Below are positions 1 to 6,704 of a DNA stretch of 6,812 nucleotides, piece by piece. The notes below the pieces were generated by a model, which was not told the DNA's origin, searched no databases, and was given only the letters and a program-made list of their open reading frames with translations. How positions within the stretch are numbered: the stretch's first letter is position 1; every line of letters starts with the position of its first letter. The translations under genes were made by a program, and so were the position numbers. Source of the stretch: XN24 sp035514535 (GTDB taxonomy: Bacteria; Pseudomonadota; Gammaproteobacteria; Steroidobacterales; XN24); contig DATKAZ010000012.1 of NCBI GenBank assembly GCA_035514535.1, positions 1 to 6,812 on the forward strand, read 5' to 3'.

Positions 1-1356
1 GCGCGCCTTGTCGTGCTTCGCCTGGTAGGACTGGACGACGAACACGGCCGCCGTGAAATCCGACTCCATGGCATGGACCGCGACTTCGAAGTAGCGGATC
101 GCATCGTCATAGCGCCGCAGTCCCATGCAGCAGAGCCCCGCCACTCTGTTGGCCACATAGGAGTTGGGCTCCAGCTTGACGGCCTTGACGGCGGCCTCGA
201 GTCCCTCGACGAACTCGCCCTTGCTGCGGTGAGCAGCCGCTACCGCCGCATGTGAGTCGGCCAGATGCGGGCCCAGCGCCAGGGCGCGGTTTGCCGGGTT
301 TGCCACATCACCTACAGTCAGGTCCGTGCGCCAGAAGAGGTTCCACTGCGCCAGGGCCAGGGTTGCCCAAGCCTGCGCGTAGTCGGGATCGAGCTCGACC
401 ACGTGCTTGCAGATGCGGATGACGATCTCGTTATTGCGCTCGTTGTCGAGCAACCAGAACTGGCGCGCCATGAGATAAAGCTTGTAGGCCTCGGCGTTGC
501 TCGTCGAGCGCTGCTCCAGCGCCTGCTTCTCCTCGGGCAACAGCGTGAGCTTGAGCGCGGCCACGATCGCCTTGGATATCTCGTCCTGCAGCGCGAAAAT
601 GTCCTTGAGGTCGCGATCGTAGCGATCGCCCCAGACCTGCGCGTCGTTCGATGCATCGATGAGCTGGGCGGTGATGCGTACGCGTTCGCCGGCCTTCCTG
701 ACGCTGCCGACCAATACGTGGGACGCCTTCGTCTGGCGGCCGATCTCGGATACACCGCCGGTCGCGCCCTTGAAGGAGAATGCCATGTTGCGTGACACGA
801 TGGACAAGGCCGAGACCTTGCCGAGATCCGTGATGATGTCCTCCGTGATGCCGTCGGAGAAGTATTCCTGCTCCGGATCGCCGCTCATGTTCGCGAATGG
901 CAACACACAAATGCTGACCTGCGGCTCCTTGTCCCGCGCACCCTGGGCCGACACGGGTGGCGTCGGCGCACCGAGCTTGGCCTCCAGCGCCTTGGCGAGC
1001 GACCTGAATGCGACGCTCTGGGGGTCCTCCTGCCAGTCGTCGAGGTCGGTGGTGTGCACGGCACGAAAGTCGATCGGCAGCCGCGCATTCTCGAATCGCA
1101 CCGGCACGAGCACGCCGCGGTCCGCTGCATCACGCGCCTCGCCTCTCACCCAGCGCGAGTCGACCGACTTCGGCGACCATACGACGATCAGGGTCCTGGC
1201 GGCATCGAGTTCGCGTGAAATCAGGGAATCGAACTCCTCGCCCGGCGAAATCTCCGGATCCCACCAGACCGACCAGCCTTCCGCCTCGAGGGCCGCAACG
1301 AGCGGCGCCACGCGGGCGCGATCCAGACGTGAGTAGGAGACGAATATGTCGGCCAC
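1..1356 (-). CDS. TIR - TolB-N-like - TPR protein, 3' end beyond the left window edge
   Basis: The frame stays open for 452 codons from a GTG at 1356 to the window edge, so the C-terminus is missing. Residues 1-120 form a bacterial TIR domain: box 1 IFVSYSR at residues 4-10, a WWDPEISPGEEF loop at 31-42, and SRWVRGE at 67-73, where E73 sits at the catalytic glutamate position of NAD-cleaving TIR enzymes. Residues 147-270 resemble the TolB N-terminal (COG5616-like) domain that often follows class III adenylate cyclase or winged-helix domains; its signature is VLPFANMSGDPEQEYFSDGI at 161-180. From about residue 290 the chain is helical and TPR-like, for example ALxLxPxxxxxH and AVKLEPNSYVANR. 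There is no signal peptide or membrane helix, so it is probably cytoplasmic. GTG is preferred as start because AGGGAG lies 6 bases upstream and box 1 begins at once. NAD cleavage, signalling or defence roles are inference; the domain calls are firm. Confidence 0.9.
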   Translation of the reverse strand, partial: MADIFVSYSRLDRARVAPLVAALEAEGWSVWWDPEISPGEEFDSLISRELDAARTLIVVWSPKSVDSRWVRGEARDAADRGVLVPVRFENARLPIDFRAVHTTDLDDWQEDPQSVAFRSLAKALEAKLGAPTPPVSAQGARDKEPQVSICVLPFANMSGDPEQEYFSDGITEDIITDLGKVSALSIVSRNMAFSFKGATGGVSEIGRQTKASHVLVGSVRKAGERVRITAQLIDASNDAQVWGDRYDRDLKDIFALQDEISKAIVAALKLTLLPEEKQALEQRSTSNAEAYKLYLMARQFWLLDNERNNEIVIRICKHVVELDPDYAQAWATLALAQWNLFWRTDLTVGDVANPANRALALGPHLADSHAAVAAAHRSKGEFVEGLEAAVKAVKLEPNSYVANRVAGLCCMGLRRYDDAIRYFEVAVHAMESDFTAAVFVVQSYQAKHDKAR

Positions 1357-1362
1357 GCTGCT

Positions 1363-1368
1363 CTCCCT
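1363..1368 (-). promoter_or_regulatory. Ribosome binding site of the TIR gene
   Basis: AGGGAG on the minus strand lies 6 bases before the GTG at 1354-1356. It decides the start of the TIR gene, because no in-frame ATG gives an intact TIR box 1. Confidence 0.65.
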
Positions 1369-1388
1369 GCACCAATCGCGATTGGCGC
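1369..1388. promoter_or_regulatory. Palindrome in the TIR gene leader, possible operator or mRNA hairpin
   Basis: CCAATCGCGATTGG at 1372-1385 is a perfect 14-bp palindrome. Two more matching pairs lie beyond one mismatch, so the dyad spans 1369-1388. It falls between the predicted promoter (-10 at 1421-1426) and the ribosome binding site at 1363-1368. A dimeric repressor bound here could block transcription. In RNA it could instead fold as a short hairpin with a CGCG loop next to the ribosome binding site. The dyad is seen in the sequence; its function is inferred. Confidence 0.5.
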
Positions 1389-1420
1389 TACAAGCAACAG
1401 TTGTTTCGTTGAGCCCCCGC

Positions 1421-1450
1421 AGAATAAGCGTGCCCTTCAGGCAGGGTCAA
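1421..1450 (-). promoter_or_regulatory. Predicted sigma70-type promoter of the TIR gene
   Basis: On the minus strand, TTGACC (revcomp of 1445-1450, 5 of 6 matches to the -35 consensus) is followed after 18 bases by TATTCT (revcomp of 1421-1426, 4 of 6 matches to the -10 consensus). It lies in the 124-base gap downstream of the HELVH gene and would give a leader of roughly 55-60 bases carrying the palindrome at 1369-1388. This suggests that the TIR gene is transcribed separately from its upstream neighbour. Confidence 0.45.
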
Positions 1451-1480
1451 CTGAAAGTCTCCCCGCAGGCGCGCCGCGAG

Positions 1481-2686
1481 TCACTCCGCCAGGGCCTTGG
1501 CGGGATTGCCCATCACCGCCTCCACTGCGGCGCGCAGGCGCTCCAGGTCCACCGCCTCGCCCCGATTTACGAGCCGCTTTACGACGTCGTCCAGGCTGCG
1601 CTTCTTGCCGCTCTCGCGGTGGATTTCGTTGTCCAGCTTGCGCATCAGCACGACCGCGCGCGCGGTCACCGCCCCACGGGCATGATCGGTGTGCAGATCG
1701 CCGAGTTCGAGGTCGCCGCCCCAGTCGCCGAGCAGCCGGAACGCCCGCTGGTAGCGGCGCTTGGTCAGCGTGCCGGAACGCCACATGAGTTTCAGGGAGT
1801 AGTATTCCGCCAGCCCTTCCACGATCCAGTCTCCGCCGTCACGGCTGCGCAGGCTGGTCACGACGTGGACCAGTTCATGCAACGGCGTGCTCGTGCCGTT
1901 CTCGCTGACGAGGGGCCGATCGGCGTGAAGATACAGCGAGTTCGGGCCTGACAGGCCGCCGCGCCACATGTCGTCGCGCGCGCTGACCACCAGCAGCCGT
2001 TCGGGCAACTCGTCCACGAGTGCCCGCAGCTCCGGCAGGTTCCAGTTCATGAACGCGAGCAGGTCCATGCGGCGAATACCCTGGTCCAGCGGTCCTGCGA
2101 CGGCGACATCCACGCCGGCAATGCGCTCTCGCCGCACGCCGATACGCCCGGCCATCATCCAGCCGGTGGGCCGGTCGAAGCCGCGCGCCGGGTTCTCGAT
2201 GCGGTACACGCCGGGGCGCAGGCGCTCGTGGGACGTCGCGAAGGACCACCCCTCGGGCAGGTGCACATGCAGCTCCGCCTCGGCCTCGGCGCCCGCCTCC
2301 TGCAGCAGGCGCGCCGGCGGGACGACATCGTCGCCGCGAAACAACGCCCAGTCTTCCGTCATGCGCGCGTCGAAACGCTCGCCACGCCGGTGATTGATGA
2401 TGGCCCGGTACTTCAGCCGGCCGCCGTCGTCGGGCGGCGTCCATGTAAGATGCTTGCCGTCCCGTTCCAGCTCACCATCCGCCTCGAACCCTTCGATGCG
2501 CTCCGGATCGATCCTGAAACGCATCCAGCGCACGTGCTGTGCGCCCTCCCCGAGGGTCAACGAGACTTCGACGTACCCGTCGTCCGGTTGGAAGGTGAAA
2601 TCGTAGCGAAGCTCATAGGGAAATTCTTCCGCACTCACCGCTGTGGCCGCCGCGAGCAGGCAGGCCAGGGCCAGGATTCTCGTCAT
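1481..2686 (-). CDS. Secreted zinc metallopeptidase-like protein, gluzincin type (HELVH)
   Basis: This is a 401-residue protein. Residues 1-19 are a signal peptide (basic start, LALACLLAAATA core, likely cut at VSA-EE), so it is exported. Residues 20-200 look beta-rich. The C-terminal half carries HELVH at 270-274 and WIVEGLAEYY at 287-296, matching the HExxH plus downstream glutamate (E290) of M1/M61-like gluzincin peptidases. The gap between the second histidine and E290 is 15 residues, where M1 enzymes have 18, so this is a divergent relative. The M1/M61 N-terminal substrate motifs are not obvious, and the substrate is unknown. The ATG at 2686 is the only sensible start: it begins the signal peptide and an in-frame stop lies shortly upstream. 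No good ribosome binding site is seen. It lies 86 bases downstream of the matrixin-like gene. Confidence 0.8.
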   Translation of the reverse strand: MTRILALACLLAAATAVSAEEFPYELRYDFTFQPDDGYVEVSLTLGEGAQHVRWMRFRIDPERIEGFEADGELERDGKHLTWTPPDDGGRLKYRAIINHRRGERFDARMTEDWALFRGDDVVPPARLLQEAGAEAEAELHVHLPEGWSFATSHERLRPGVYRIENPARGFDRPTGWMMAGRIGVRRERIAGVDVAVAGPLDQGIRRMDLLAFMNWNLPELRALVDELPERLLVVSARDDMWRGGLSGPNSLYLHADRPLVSENGTSTPLHELVHVVTSLRSRDGGDWIVEGLAEYYSLKLMWRSGTLTKRRYQRAFRLLGDWGGDLELGDLHTDHARGAVTARAVVLMRKLDNEIHRESGKKRSLDDVVKRLVNRGEAVDLERLRAAVEAVMGNPAKALAE

Positions 2687-2707
2687 GACTGTGATCGATA
2701 CTCGTTA

Positions 2708-2725
2708 CCGCATCGATGGATGCGG
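2708..2725. promoter_or_regulatory. Perfect 7-bp inverted repeat upstream of the HELVH gene
   Basis: CCGCATCgatgGATGCGG has a perfect 7-bp stem around a 4-base centre and ends 21 bases before the ATG at 2686. In the HELVH mRNA it would form a stable hairpin just before a start that lacks a clear Shine-Dalgarno sequence. No T-run follows on either strand, so it is not a typical intrinsic terminator. A protein-binding site or a translation-control hairpin is possible. Confidence 0.45.
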
Positions 2726-2727
2726 CC

Positions 2728-2741
2728 GTCATTGTAATGAC
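2728..2741. promoter_or_regulatory. Palindrome GTCATT-GT-AATGAC, possible operator
   Basis: Two perfect 6-bp half-sites are separated by 2 bases, between the matrixin-like and HELVH genes. It is only 2 bases from the inverted repeat at 2708-2725. The A/T-rich half-sites stand out in this GC-rich region, as expected for the site of a dimeric DNA-binding protein. No regulator gene adjoins it. Confidence 0.4.
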
Positions 2742-2772
2742 TTTGCCCCGGAGAGCCACAGCGTGGCGCAGG

Positions 2773-3498
2773 CTAATATGAATCGCCGCCCGGCGCCATG
2801 TTGCCGAGACCGGCGCCATAGAGGAACCGGACCCCGCGGAAATCGCCCGGCTGAAGGTCCCTGAACTGCTCATGGTAGTCGAAAGACATGACAAACCCGC
2901 GTGGGCCGGGATGGTCGAGCCCGATGGCGTGGCCGATCTCGTGAATCAACGTGTAGCGAATGTCGTAGACCTCGGTATCGCCGTCAAAGCCCACCTTCCA
3001 GCGGTGCTCCGGATTCAGGCACACGAGTGACTGCTCGATCGACTTGACCGCCTCCTCCGCGCCAGGCCGGTACGCCACGTTTGCGAAGGCCCGTCCCACG
3101 GGATTCCCCTGCGCACCGATCAGGATGTTCGCTTCCTCGGCGTCGTCGACGCGAATGAACCGGAGGTTGGCAGCAGCTTCCCACACGCGAAATGCCGCGG
3201 CAACTTCCTCATGCAGAGTCTCTTCTGCTATGCGATAACGCGCTGCCAGTTCATCCAGGGCGACGAGTTGGCCGCAATTCCGAGCGTCCGGGAAGCTCCT
3301 CGGGCTGCGTATGAACGCGTAGGTCACGACGGCCCCGGCGCCCAGCGTCGTGTCGCCCCACTTGACGTGGTGGCCGTCCAGCTCCAGCAAGCGGAAATCG
3401 TCGCCACCGCCGATGGCGGCCGTGCCGGTGCCAAGCAGCAGTTGGCTTGCGAGGGCGAGACAGGCGGCCCGACCGACGCCAATCGCAACTCGTTTCAC
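2773..3498 (-). CDS. Secreted matrixin-like (metzincin) zinc protease
   Basis: From a GTG at 3498 the protein is 241 residues. Residues 1-28 are a signal peptide (MKR start, hydrophobic core, likely cut near GTA-A), so it acts outside the cytoplasm. HEIGHAIGLDH at 186-196 is the full metzincin zinc site HExxHxxGxxH: H186, H190 and H196 bind zinc and E187 is the catalytic base. VMSFDY with M204 is the Met-turn, and DFRGVRFLYG near the end is typical of matrixin C-termini. The mature part has only two cysteines (C75, C160), which could form a disulfide. No propeptide cysteine switch is seen. An upstream ATG at 3531 is in frame, but GAGGGG sits 5 bases before the GTG and the MKR signal starts there. 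The substrate is unknown. The next gene downstream encodes a second exported zinc peptidase. Confidence 0.85.
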   Translation of the reverse strand: MKRVAIGVGRAACLALASQLLLGTGTAAIGGGDDFRLLELDGHHVKWGDTTLGAGAVVTYAFIRSPRSFPDARNCGQLVALDELAARYRIAEETLHEEVAAAFRVWEAAANLRFIRVDDAEEANILIGAQGNPVGRAFANVAYRPGAEEAVKSIEQSLVCLNPEHRWKVGFDGDTEVYDIRYTLIHEIGHAIGLDHPGPRGFVMSFDYHEQFRDLQPGDFRGVRFLYGAGLGNMAPGGDSY

Positions 3499-3503
3499 AC
3501 GCA

Positions 3504-3509
3504 CCCCTC
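3504..3509 (-). promoter_or_regulatory. Ribosome binding site of the matrixin-like gene
   Basis: GAGGGG on the minus strand lies 5 bases before the GTG at 3496-3498. It supports the GTG over the in-frame ATG at 3531, which has no such site and would add 11 non-signal-like residues. Confidence 0.55.
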
Positions 3510-3518
3510 GTTCGCCAT

Positions 3519-3540
3519 GGCAGTGCGCCATTGCGCTGCC
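3519..3540. repeat. Imperfect inverted repeat in the matrixin gene leader
   Basis: GGCAG at 3519-3523 pairs with CTGCC at 3536-3540. After one mismatched pair, GC at 3525-3526 pairs with GC at 3533-3534. In the minus-strand transcript this would be a hairpin about 20 bases upstream of the GTG start, holding the rejected ATG at 3531 in its loop. It may affect translation, but the stem is interrupted and chance is possible in GC-rich DNA. Confidence 0.25.
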
Positions 3541-3571
3541 GGGGTGTCACTTTAGGGGCCAGGCTTCCTTT

Positions 3572-3602
3572 ATTTTGTCGGAGTCCGTCACAGTTCCGGC
3601 AA
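3572..3602 (-). promoter_or_regulatory. Weak promoter candidate for the matrixin-like gene, overlapping a dyad
   Basis: On the minus strand TTGCCG (revcomp of 3597-3602) and CAAAAT (revcomp of 3572-3577) each match the sigma70 consensus at 4 of 6 bases, with a long 19-base spacer. The -35 overlaps a perfect 6-bp inverted repeat TCCGGC-aatgc-GCCGGA at 3595-3611, which could be an operator. This is the only A/T-rich stretch in the 180-base gap. The call is weak because of the spacer. Confidence 0.25.
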
Positions 3603-3621
3603 TGCGCCGGACAAGAAGACG

Positions 3622-3646
3622 CGCGCCGCAGCGGATCTCCGGCGCG
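3622..3646 (-). terminator. Possible terminator hairpin after the HKD lipoprotein gene
   Basis: CGCGCCG at 3622-3628 and CGGCGCG at 3640-3646 form a perfect 7-bp stem with an 11-base loop, starting 32 bases after the stop of the HKD gene. On the minus strand it is followed by CGTCTTCTTGT, a T/C-rich stretch rather than a true T-run. The position suits the end of the GGDEF-HKD operon, but the tail is poor for an intrinsic terminator. Confidence 0.35.
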
Positions 3647-3678
3647 AAACGGCCCTGGGGGTTGCAGCGTACGCGAGC

Positions 3679-5082
3679 CTAAAGCCAGTAGGCGCCAATC
3701 CGCGAGAGGCGCTCTTTCAGGCGCATCCACAACGACCGCCGCCGCCAATCCCTGAGCTCGATCTTGCTGGATTCCGCGACGTCGGCGACGAACATGGCCT
3801 CCATCTGGGCGGCGAAATCCCGGCTCAAGACCACCGCATTGATCTCGTCGTTGTGCAGGAAACTGCGCCAGTCGATGTTGCTGGAGCCCACTGTGGACCA
3901 GACCCCGTCGATGACCCCCGACTTGGCATGCATCAGCGCGCCCTGCCGCTCGTAGATCCCGACCCCGGCTTTCAGCAGCTTCGTATAGTACGAGCGGCCG
4001 AGATGAAAGATCGCCCATGAGTCGGTATGGCTGGGGAGCACGAGCTTGACGTCTGCGCCGCGCCGGGCGGCCTCGCACAGTGCCTTCAGGACTTTCGGGT
4101 CGGGAGCGAAATAGGCCACCGTCAGGAACACCTCGTGCTGCGCGCGACTGATTGCCGACACCAGCGTCATGTAGATCGGGCTTTCCTCGTGTTCCGCCAG
4201 GCTGCCGATGGCACGCACGATTTCGTCCCCGGCAGGCTCGAGTTCGGGAAAATAGCGGCGCTCCACCAGCGGCTCGCCCTTTTGCCGCGTCCAGGTGTCC
4301 ATGAATTTCTTCTGGAACTGGGCCACGACCGGTCCCTCGATCTGGACGTGCGTGTCTCGCCAGCCTTCGTCGGGATCAGGCGCCCGCGCGAGTTTCCTGT
4401 GGGCGCGTGCGCCCCGCGGCGCGCTGGCATAGCTGTCACTGATGTTGACGCCGCCGATGAAAGCGATGCGACCGTCGATCAGCAGCTGCTTGCGATGGTC
4501 GCGATTATTCATCAGCCAGGGCTTGGTGTTCTTCGTCGTCGGATTGACCGGGTTGAATTCCAGCACCCGGATCCCGGCCGCGCGCAGCCGCTCGAAGAAT
4601 TCTTCCGGGGTGGGCAGGCCGCCGACGCTGTCATAGATCACGTTGACCTGTACGCCGGCTGCCTGCTTTTCGATCAACACCGCGGCAAACTGCTGGCCCC
4701 GCTCATCGTCTTCGAAGATGTAGGTCTCGAGGTTGATATGATCGCGCGCCGCGCGCATGGCTGCGAACATCGCCTCGTACGTGGCCGGCCCGTTCTGCAG
4801 CAGGGTGACGCGATTCCCGATTACGAGCGGGCTGTCCTCGTTGACGGTTTGCTCGAAAGCCAGGTGTTCCCGGAGCATTTCCGAGGCATCGAGCGCAGCG
4901 AGGATCTCGTCGCTCCGCGCAGCCGACACCGGGCCCGAAGGGCCCTCGAACTTTACCTGCTTGGGTTGCTGCTCGGCCATTGCCTGCCTGACTTCCGGGA
5001 GGGTGGCACACCCCGCGGCGCCCAGCAGGACGGCCGCTACCAGCGCAATCTCGCCCGGACCTTGACCGCGGACGCGGAGCAT
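3679..5082 (-). CDS. Phospholipase D/cardiolipin synthase-like lipoprotein with two HKD motifs
   Basis: This is a 467-residue protein. The N-terminus is a lipoprotein signal: R3 and R5, a hydrophobic stretch at 11-20, then GAAGC with C25 as the likely lipidated residue. Alanine at +2 suggests outer-membrane sorting by the Lol rule. Two PLD catalytic motifs HxKxxxxD are complete: H196-K198-D203 and H385-K387-D392, each followed by the usual GG or GSSN. The length and the motif NRDHRKQLLIDGRIAFIGG fit the bacterial cardiolipin synthase (Cls) group, which joins two phospholipids by phosphatidyl transfer; a phospholipase D role is the alternative. Unlike ClsA it lacks two N-terminal membrane helices. 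The ATG at 5082 is chosen because it begins the lipoprotein signal; longer in-frame starts would overlap the GGDEF gene by about 190 bases and add an arginine-rich, non-protein-like lead. It starts 10 bases after the GGDEF stop, with a weak ribosome site, which suggests translational coupling. Confidence 0.88.
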   Translation of the reverse strand: MLRVRGQGPGEIALVAAVLLGAAGCATLPEVRQAMAEQQPKQVKFEGPSGPVSAARSDEILAALDASEMLREHLAFEQTVNEDSPLVIGNRVTLLQNGPATYEAMFAAMRAARDHINLETYIFEDDERGQQFAAVLIEKQAAGVQVNVIYDSVGGLPTPEEFFERLRAAGIRVLEFNPVNPTTKNTKPWLMNNRDHRKQLLIDGRIAFIGGVNISDSYASAPRGARAHRKLARAPDPDEGWRDTHVQIEGPVVAQFQKKFMDTWTRQKGEPLVERRYFPELEPAGDEIVRAIGSLAEHEESPIYMTLVSAISRAQHEVFLTVAYFAPDPKVLKALCEAARRGADVKLVLPSHTDSWAIFHLGRSYYTKLLKAGVGIYERQGALMHAKSGVIDGVWSTVGSSNIDWRSFLHNDEINAVVLSRDFAAQMEAMFVADVAESSKIELRDWRRRSLWMRLKERLSRIGAYWL

Positions 5083-5092
5083 TTGCCGCCCG

Positions 5093-6541
5093 TCAACCCG
5101 GTAGCGCGTCGTTCCAGGCCCCCGCCGTACTTTCCTGCGAGCCTGCCGCGGCGCGACTTGTCCGCGGGTCCGCACCTGCGCCTGTGGCATGTCGCCAGCC
5201 GAGCGGACGGCGGGGCCGCACGGCGCCGGAGAAACGGTAATCTTCCAGGCTGCTGGCCTTGGCCTTGTACATGGCCTGGTCCGCACATTGCATCAGCACG
5301 AACGGGTCATCACCGTCATGCGGGCAGATACTGATGCCGATGCTCGCGCCCACCTTCACCATATGGCCGCCGATCGCATGCGGTTCCCGGATGGCGGCGA
5401 GCACTTTCTCGGCGACGCGCGCCGCGTCTTCCGGGCACGCGATCTCCGAGAGCAACAGGATGAATTCATCGCCGCTGCGACGGCAGGCGGTATCCGTGCT
5501 GCGTACGCAGGCCTCCAGCCGCCGGGCGACGGACTTCAATAACTCGTCGCCGGCCAGGTGCCCGAGGGAGTCGTTGACATCCTTGAAGTCATCCAGGTCG
5601 AGGAACAGCAGCGCGGCCTGCGTGCGATGCCGCCGTGCCAGGTCGATCGCGTATTTCATGCGTTCGCCCAACAGCGCGGGATTCGCCAGGCCGGTAAGAA
5701 AGTCGTGCCGCGCCAGGTGAGCCATACGCTCGGTCATGGCGCGCGACTTCACCACGTCATGGAACACGATCACCGCGCCGCAGACCGTGCCATCGCGCCG
5801 GTGGATGGGCGCGGCGGAATCCTCGATCGCGACCTCGGACTCGTCGCGACGTATCAGCACGGAGCCGGTTGCAAGGCCGACCGTCCTGTTCTCCTCGATG
5901 GCCTCTTGCGCCGGGTTCGGCACCGGGTCGCGCGTCTCGCCATCGATGACCCGGAAGACCTCGACCATCGGCCGGCCGATCGCGTCCGCGCGTGACCAGC
6001 CGGTCAGCGACTCCGCCTCCAGGTTGAGGTAGGTCATGTTGCCGGCGACGTCCGTGGTCAGCACGGCGTCGCCGATGGAGTCGAGGGTCACCTGGGCGCG
6101 TTCTTTCTCCGCAAACAGCTCTTCTTCCGCTGCGCGCAGCACCGCCTCGGCCGACTTGCGCTTGGTGATGTCCTCGACCATCAGCAGTCTCGCGGAATTC
6201 CCCTCCTCGACAGGCATCATGTCCGCATGCAGCCGCACCCAGGCGACGCTGCCGTCGGGTCGCCTGAAGCGGGCTTCGGTGCGAAACGTCGCCTTGCTCT
6301 GTGCCGCATCCCGCCATTCGGCCAGGACGCGCTCGCGATCTTCCGGATGCAAAGCGCTGCTCCAGGCCGTACCGAGGGCCCGGTCACGTGCCAGGCCGGC
6401 GACGTCATGGTAGGCGGTATTCGCGTAAACGCAGCGCTCGGCCGCATCAGACAGGAAGACGCCCAGCGGCGATGCGTTGAAGAGCCGCCCGACCCACTCG
6501 AGATCGGCCAGCTCCCTGCGTGCGCCCGCGGACACATGCAT
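5093..6541 (-). CDS. PAS-PAS-GGDEF diguanylate cyclase
   Basis: This is a 482-residue soluble sensor enzyme predicted to make cyclic di-GMP from two GTP. PAS 1 covers about 14-125, with a PAC-like end at MVEDITKRKSAE. A helical linker spans 128-150, PAS 2 about 150-265, and GGDEF about 275-437. The metal and nucleotide motif FLDLDDFKDVND is at 313-324 and includes D315. The signature is SGDEF at 356-360, a serine variant of GGDEF. RSTD at 347-350, five residues before it, fits the RxxD inhibitory site for product feedback. There is no EAL domain, membrane helix or signal peptide, so it is cytoplasmic; the PAS ligand is unknown. The ATG at 6541 is preferred over a GTG at 6619, whose extra 26 residues look non-coding; neither has a strong ribosome site. 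The last 43 residues, after YRFSGA, are Ala/Arg/Gly-rich and atypical of the family. The HKD gene follows after 10 bases. Confidence 0.9.
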   Translation of the reverse strand: MHVSAGARRELADLEWVGRLFNASPLGVFLSDAAERCVYANTAYHDVAGLARDRALGTAWSSALHPEDRERVLAEWRDAAQSKATFRTEARFRRPDGSVAWVRLHADMMPVEEGNSARLLMVEDITKRKSAEAVLRAAEEELFAEKERAQVTLDSIGDAVLTTDVAGNMTYLNLEAESLTGWSRADAIGRPMVEVFRVIDGETRDPVPNPAQEAIEENRTVGLATGSVLIRRDESEVAIEDSAAPIHRRDGTVCGAVIVFHDVVKSRAMTERMAHLARHDFLTGLANPALLGERMKYAIDLARRHRTQAALLFLDLDDFKDVNDSLGHLAGDELLKSVARRLEACVRSTDTACRRSGDEFILLLSEIACPEDAARVAEKVLAAIREPHAIGGHMVKVGASIGISICPHDGDDPFVLMQCADQAMYKAKASSLEDYRFSGAVRPRRPLGWRHATGAGADPRTSRAAAGSQESTAGAWNDALPG

Positions 6542-6704
6542 GGAAGCTTCGCCATTCGTACGGTTCGAGCCCAAGCGCCCTTCCTGTCGTCCAGACCTGT
6601 GATTCGATGCTCCCCACACTGGAGTACACGCAATACAGCGTCTGTGCGCCCGCGAACATATTGCGCGCCCTCCGGCCGGGTTGGGCGGGCACAGCCCTAA
6701 CGGG

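Noticed and set aside
265..1336. Overlapping plus-strand frames opposite the TIR gene
   Set aside because: The minus strand has an uninterrupted TIR-TolB-TPR reading with clear motifs; the plus-strand products show none.
2755..2767. GCCAC-agc-GTGGC hairpin after the matrixin-like gene as a terminator
   Set aside because: It has only a 5-bp stem and no T-run on either side, so it is too weak to call.
3251..4078. A 275-codon minus-strand frame spanning the matrixin/HKD gap
   Set aside because: It overlaps two well-supported genes in another frame, and its product is Arg/Ala/Pro-rich with no motif.
5083..5286. A longer N-terminus for the HKD protein, starting at 5286
   Set aside because: It would overlap the GGDEF gene by about 190 bases and put the lipoprotein signal in the middle of the protein.
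4027..5334. A 435-codon open frame on the plus strand opposite the HKD gene
   Set aside because: It is antisense to a gene with complete HKD motifs and a lipoprotein signal. It shows no recognisable domain, and long antisense frames are common in GC-rich DNA.
6641..6694. Imperfect inverted repeat CTGTGCGCCCGC / GCGGGCACAG in the divergent intergenic region
   Set aside because: It needs a 2-base bulge and a long loop in a GC-rich stretch, so chance is a sufficient explanation.
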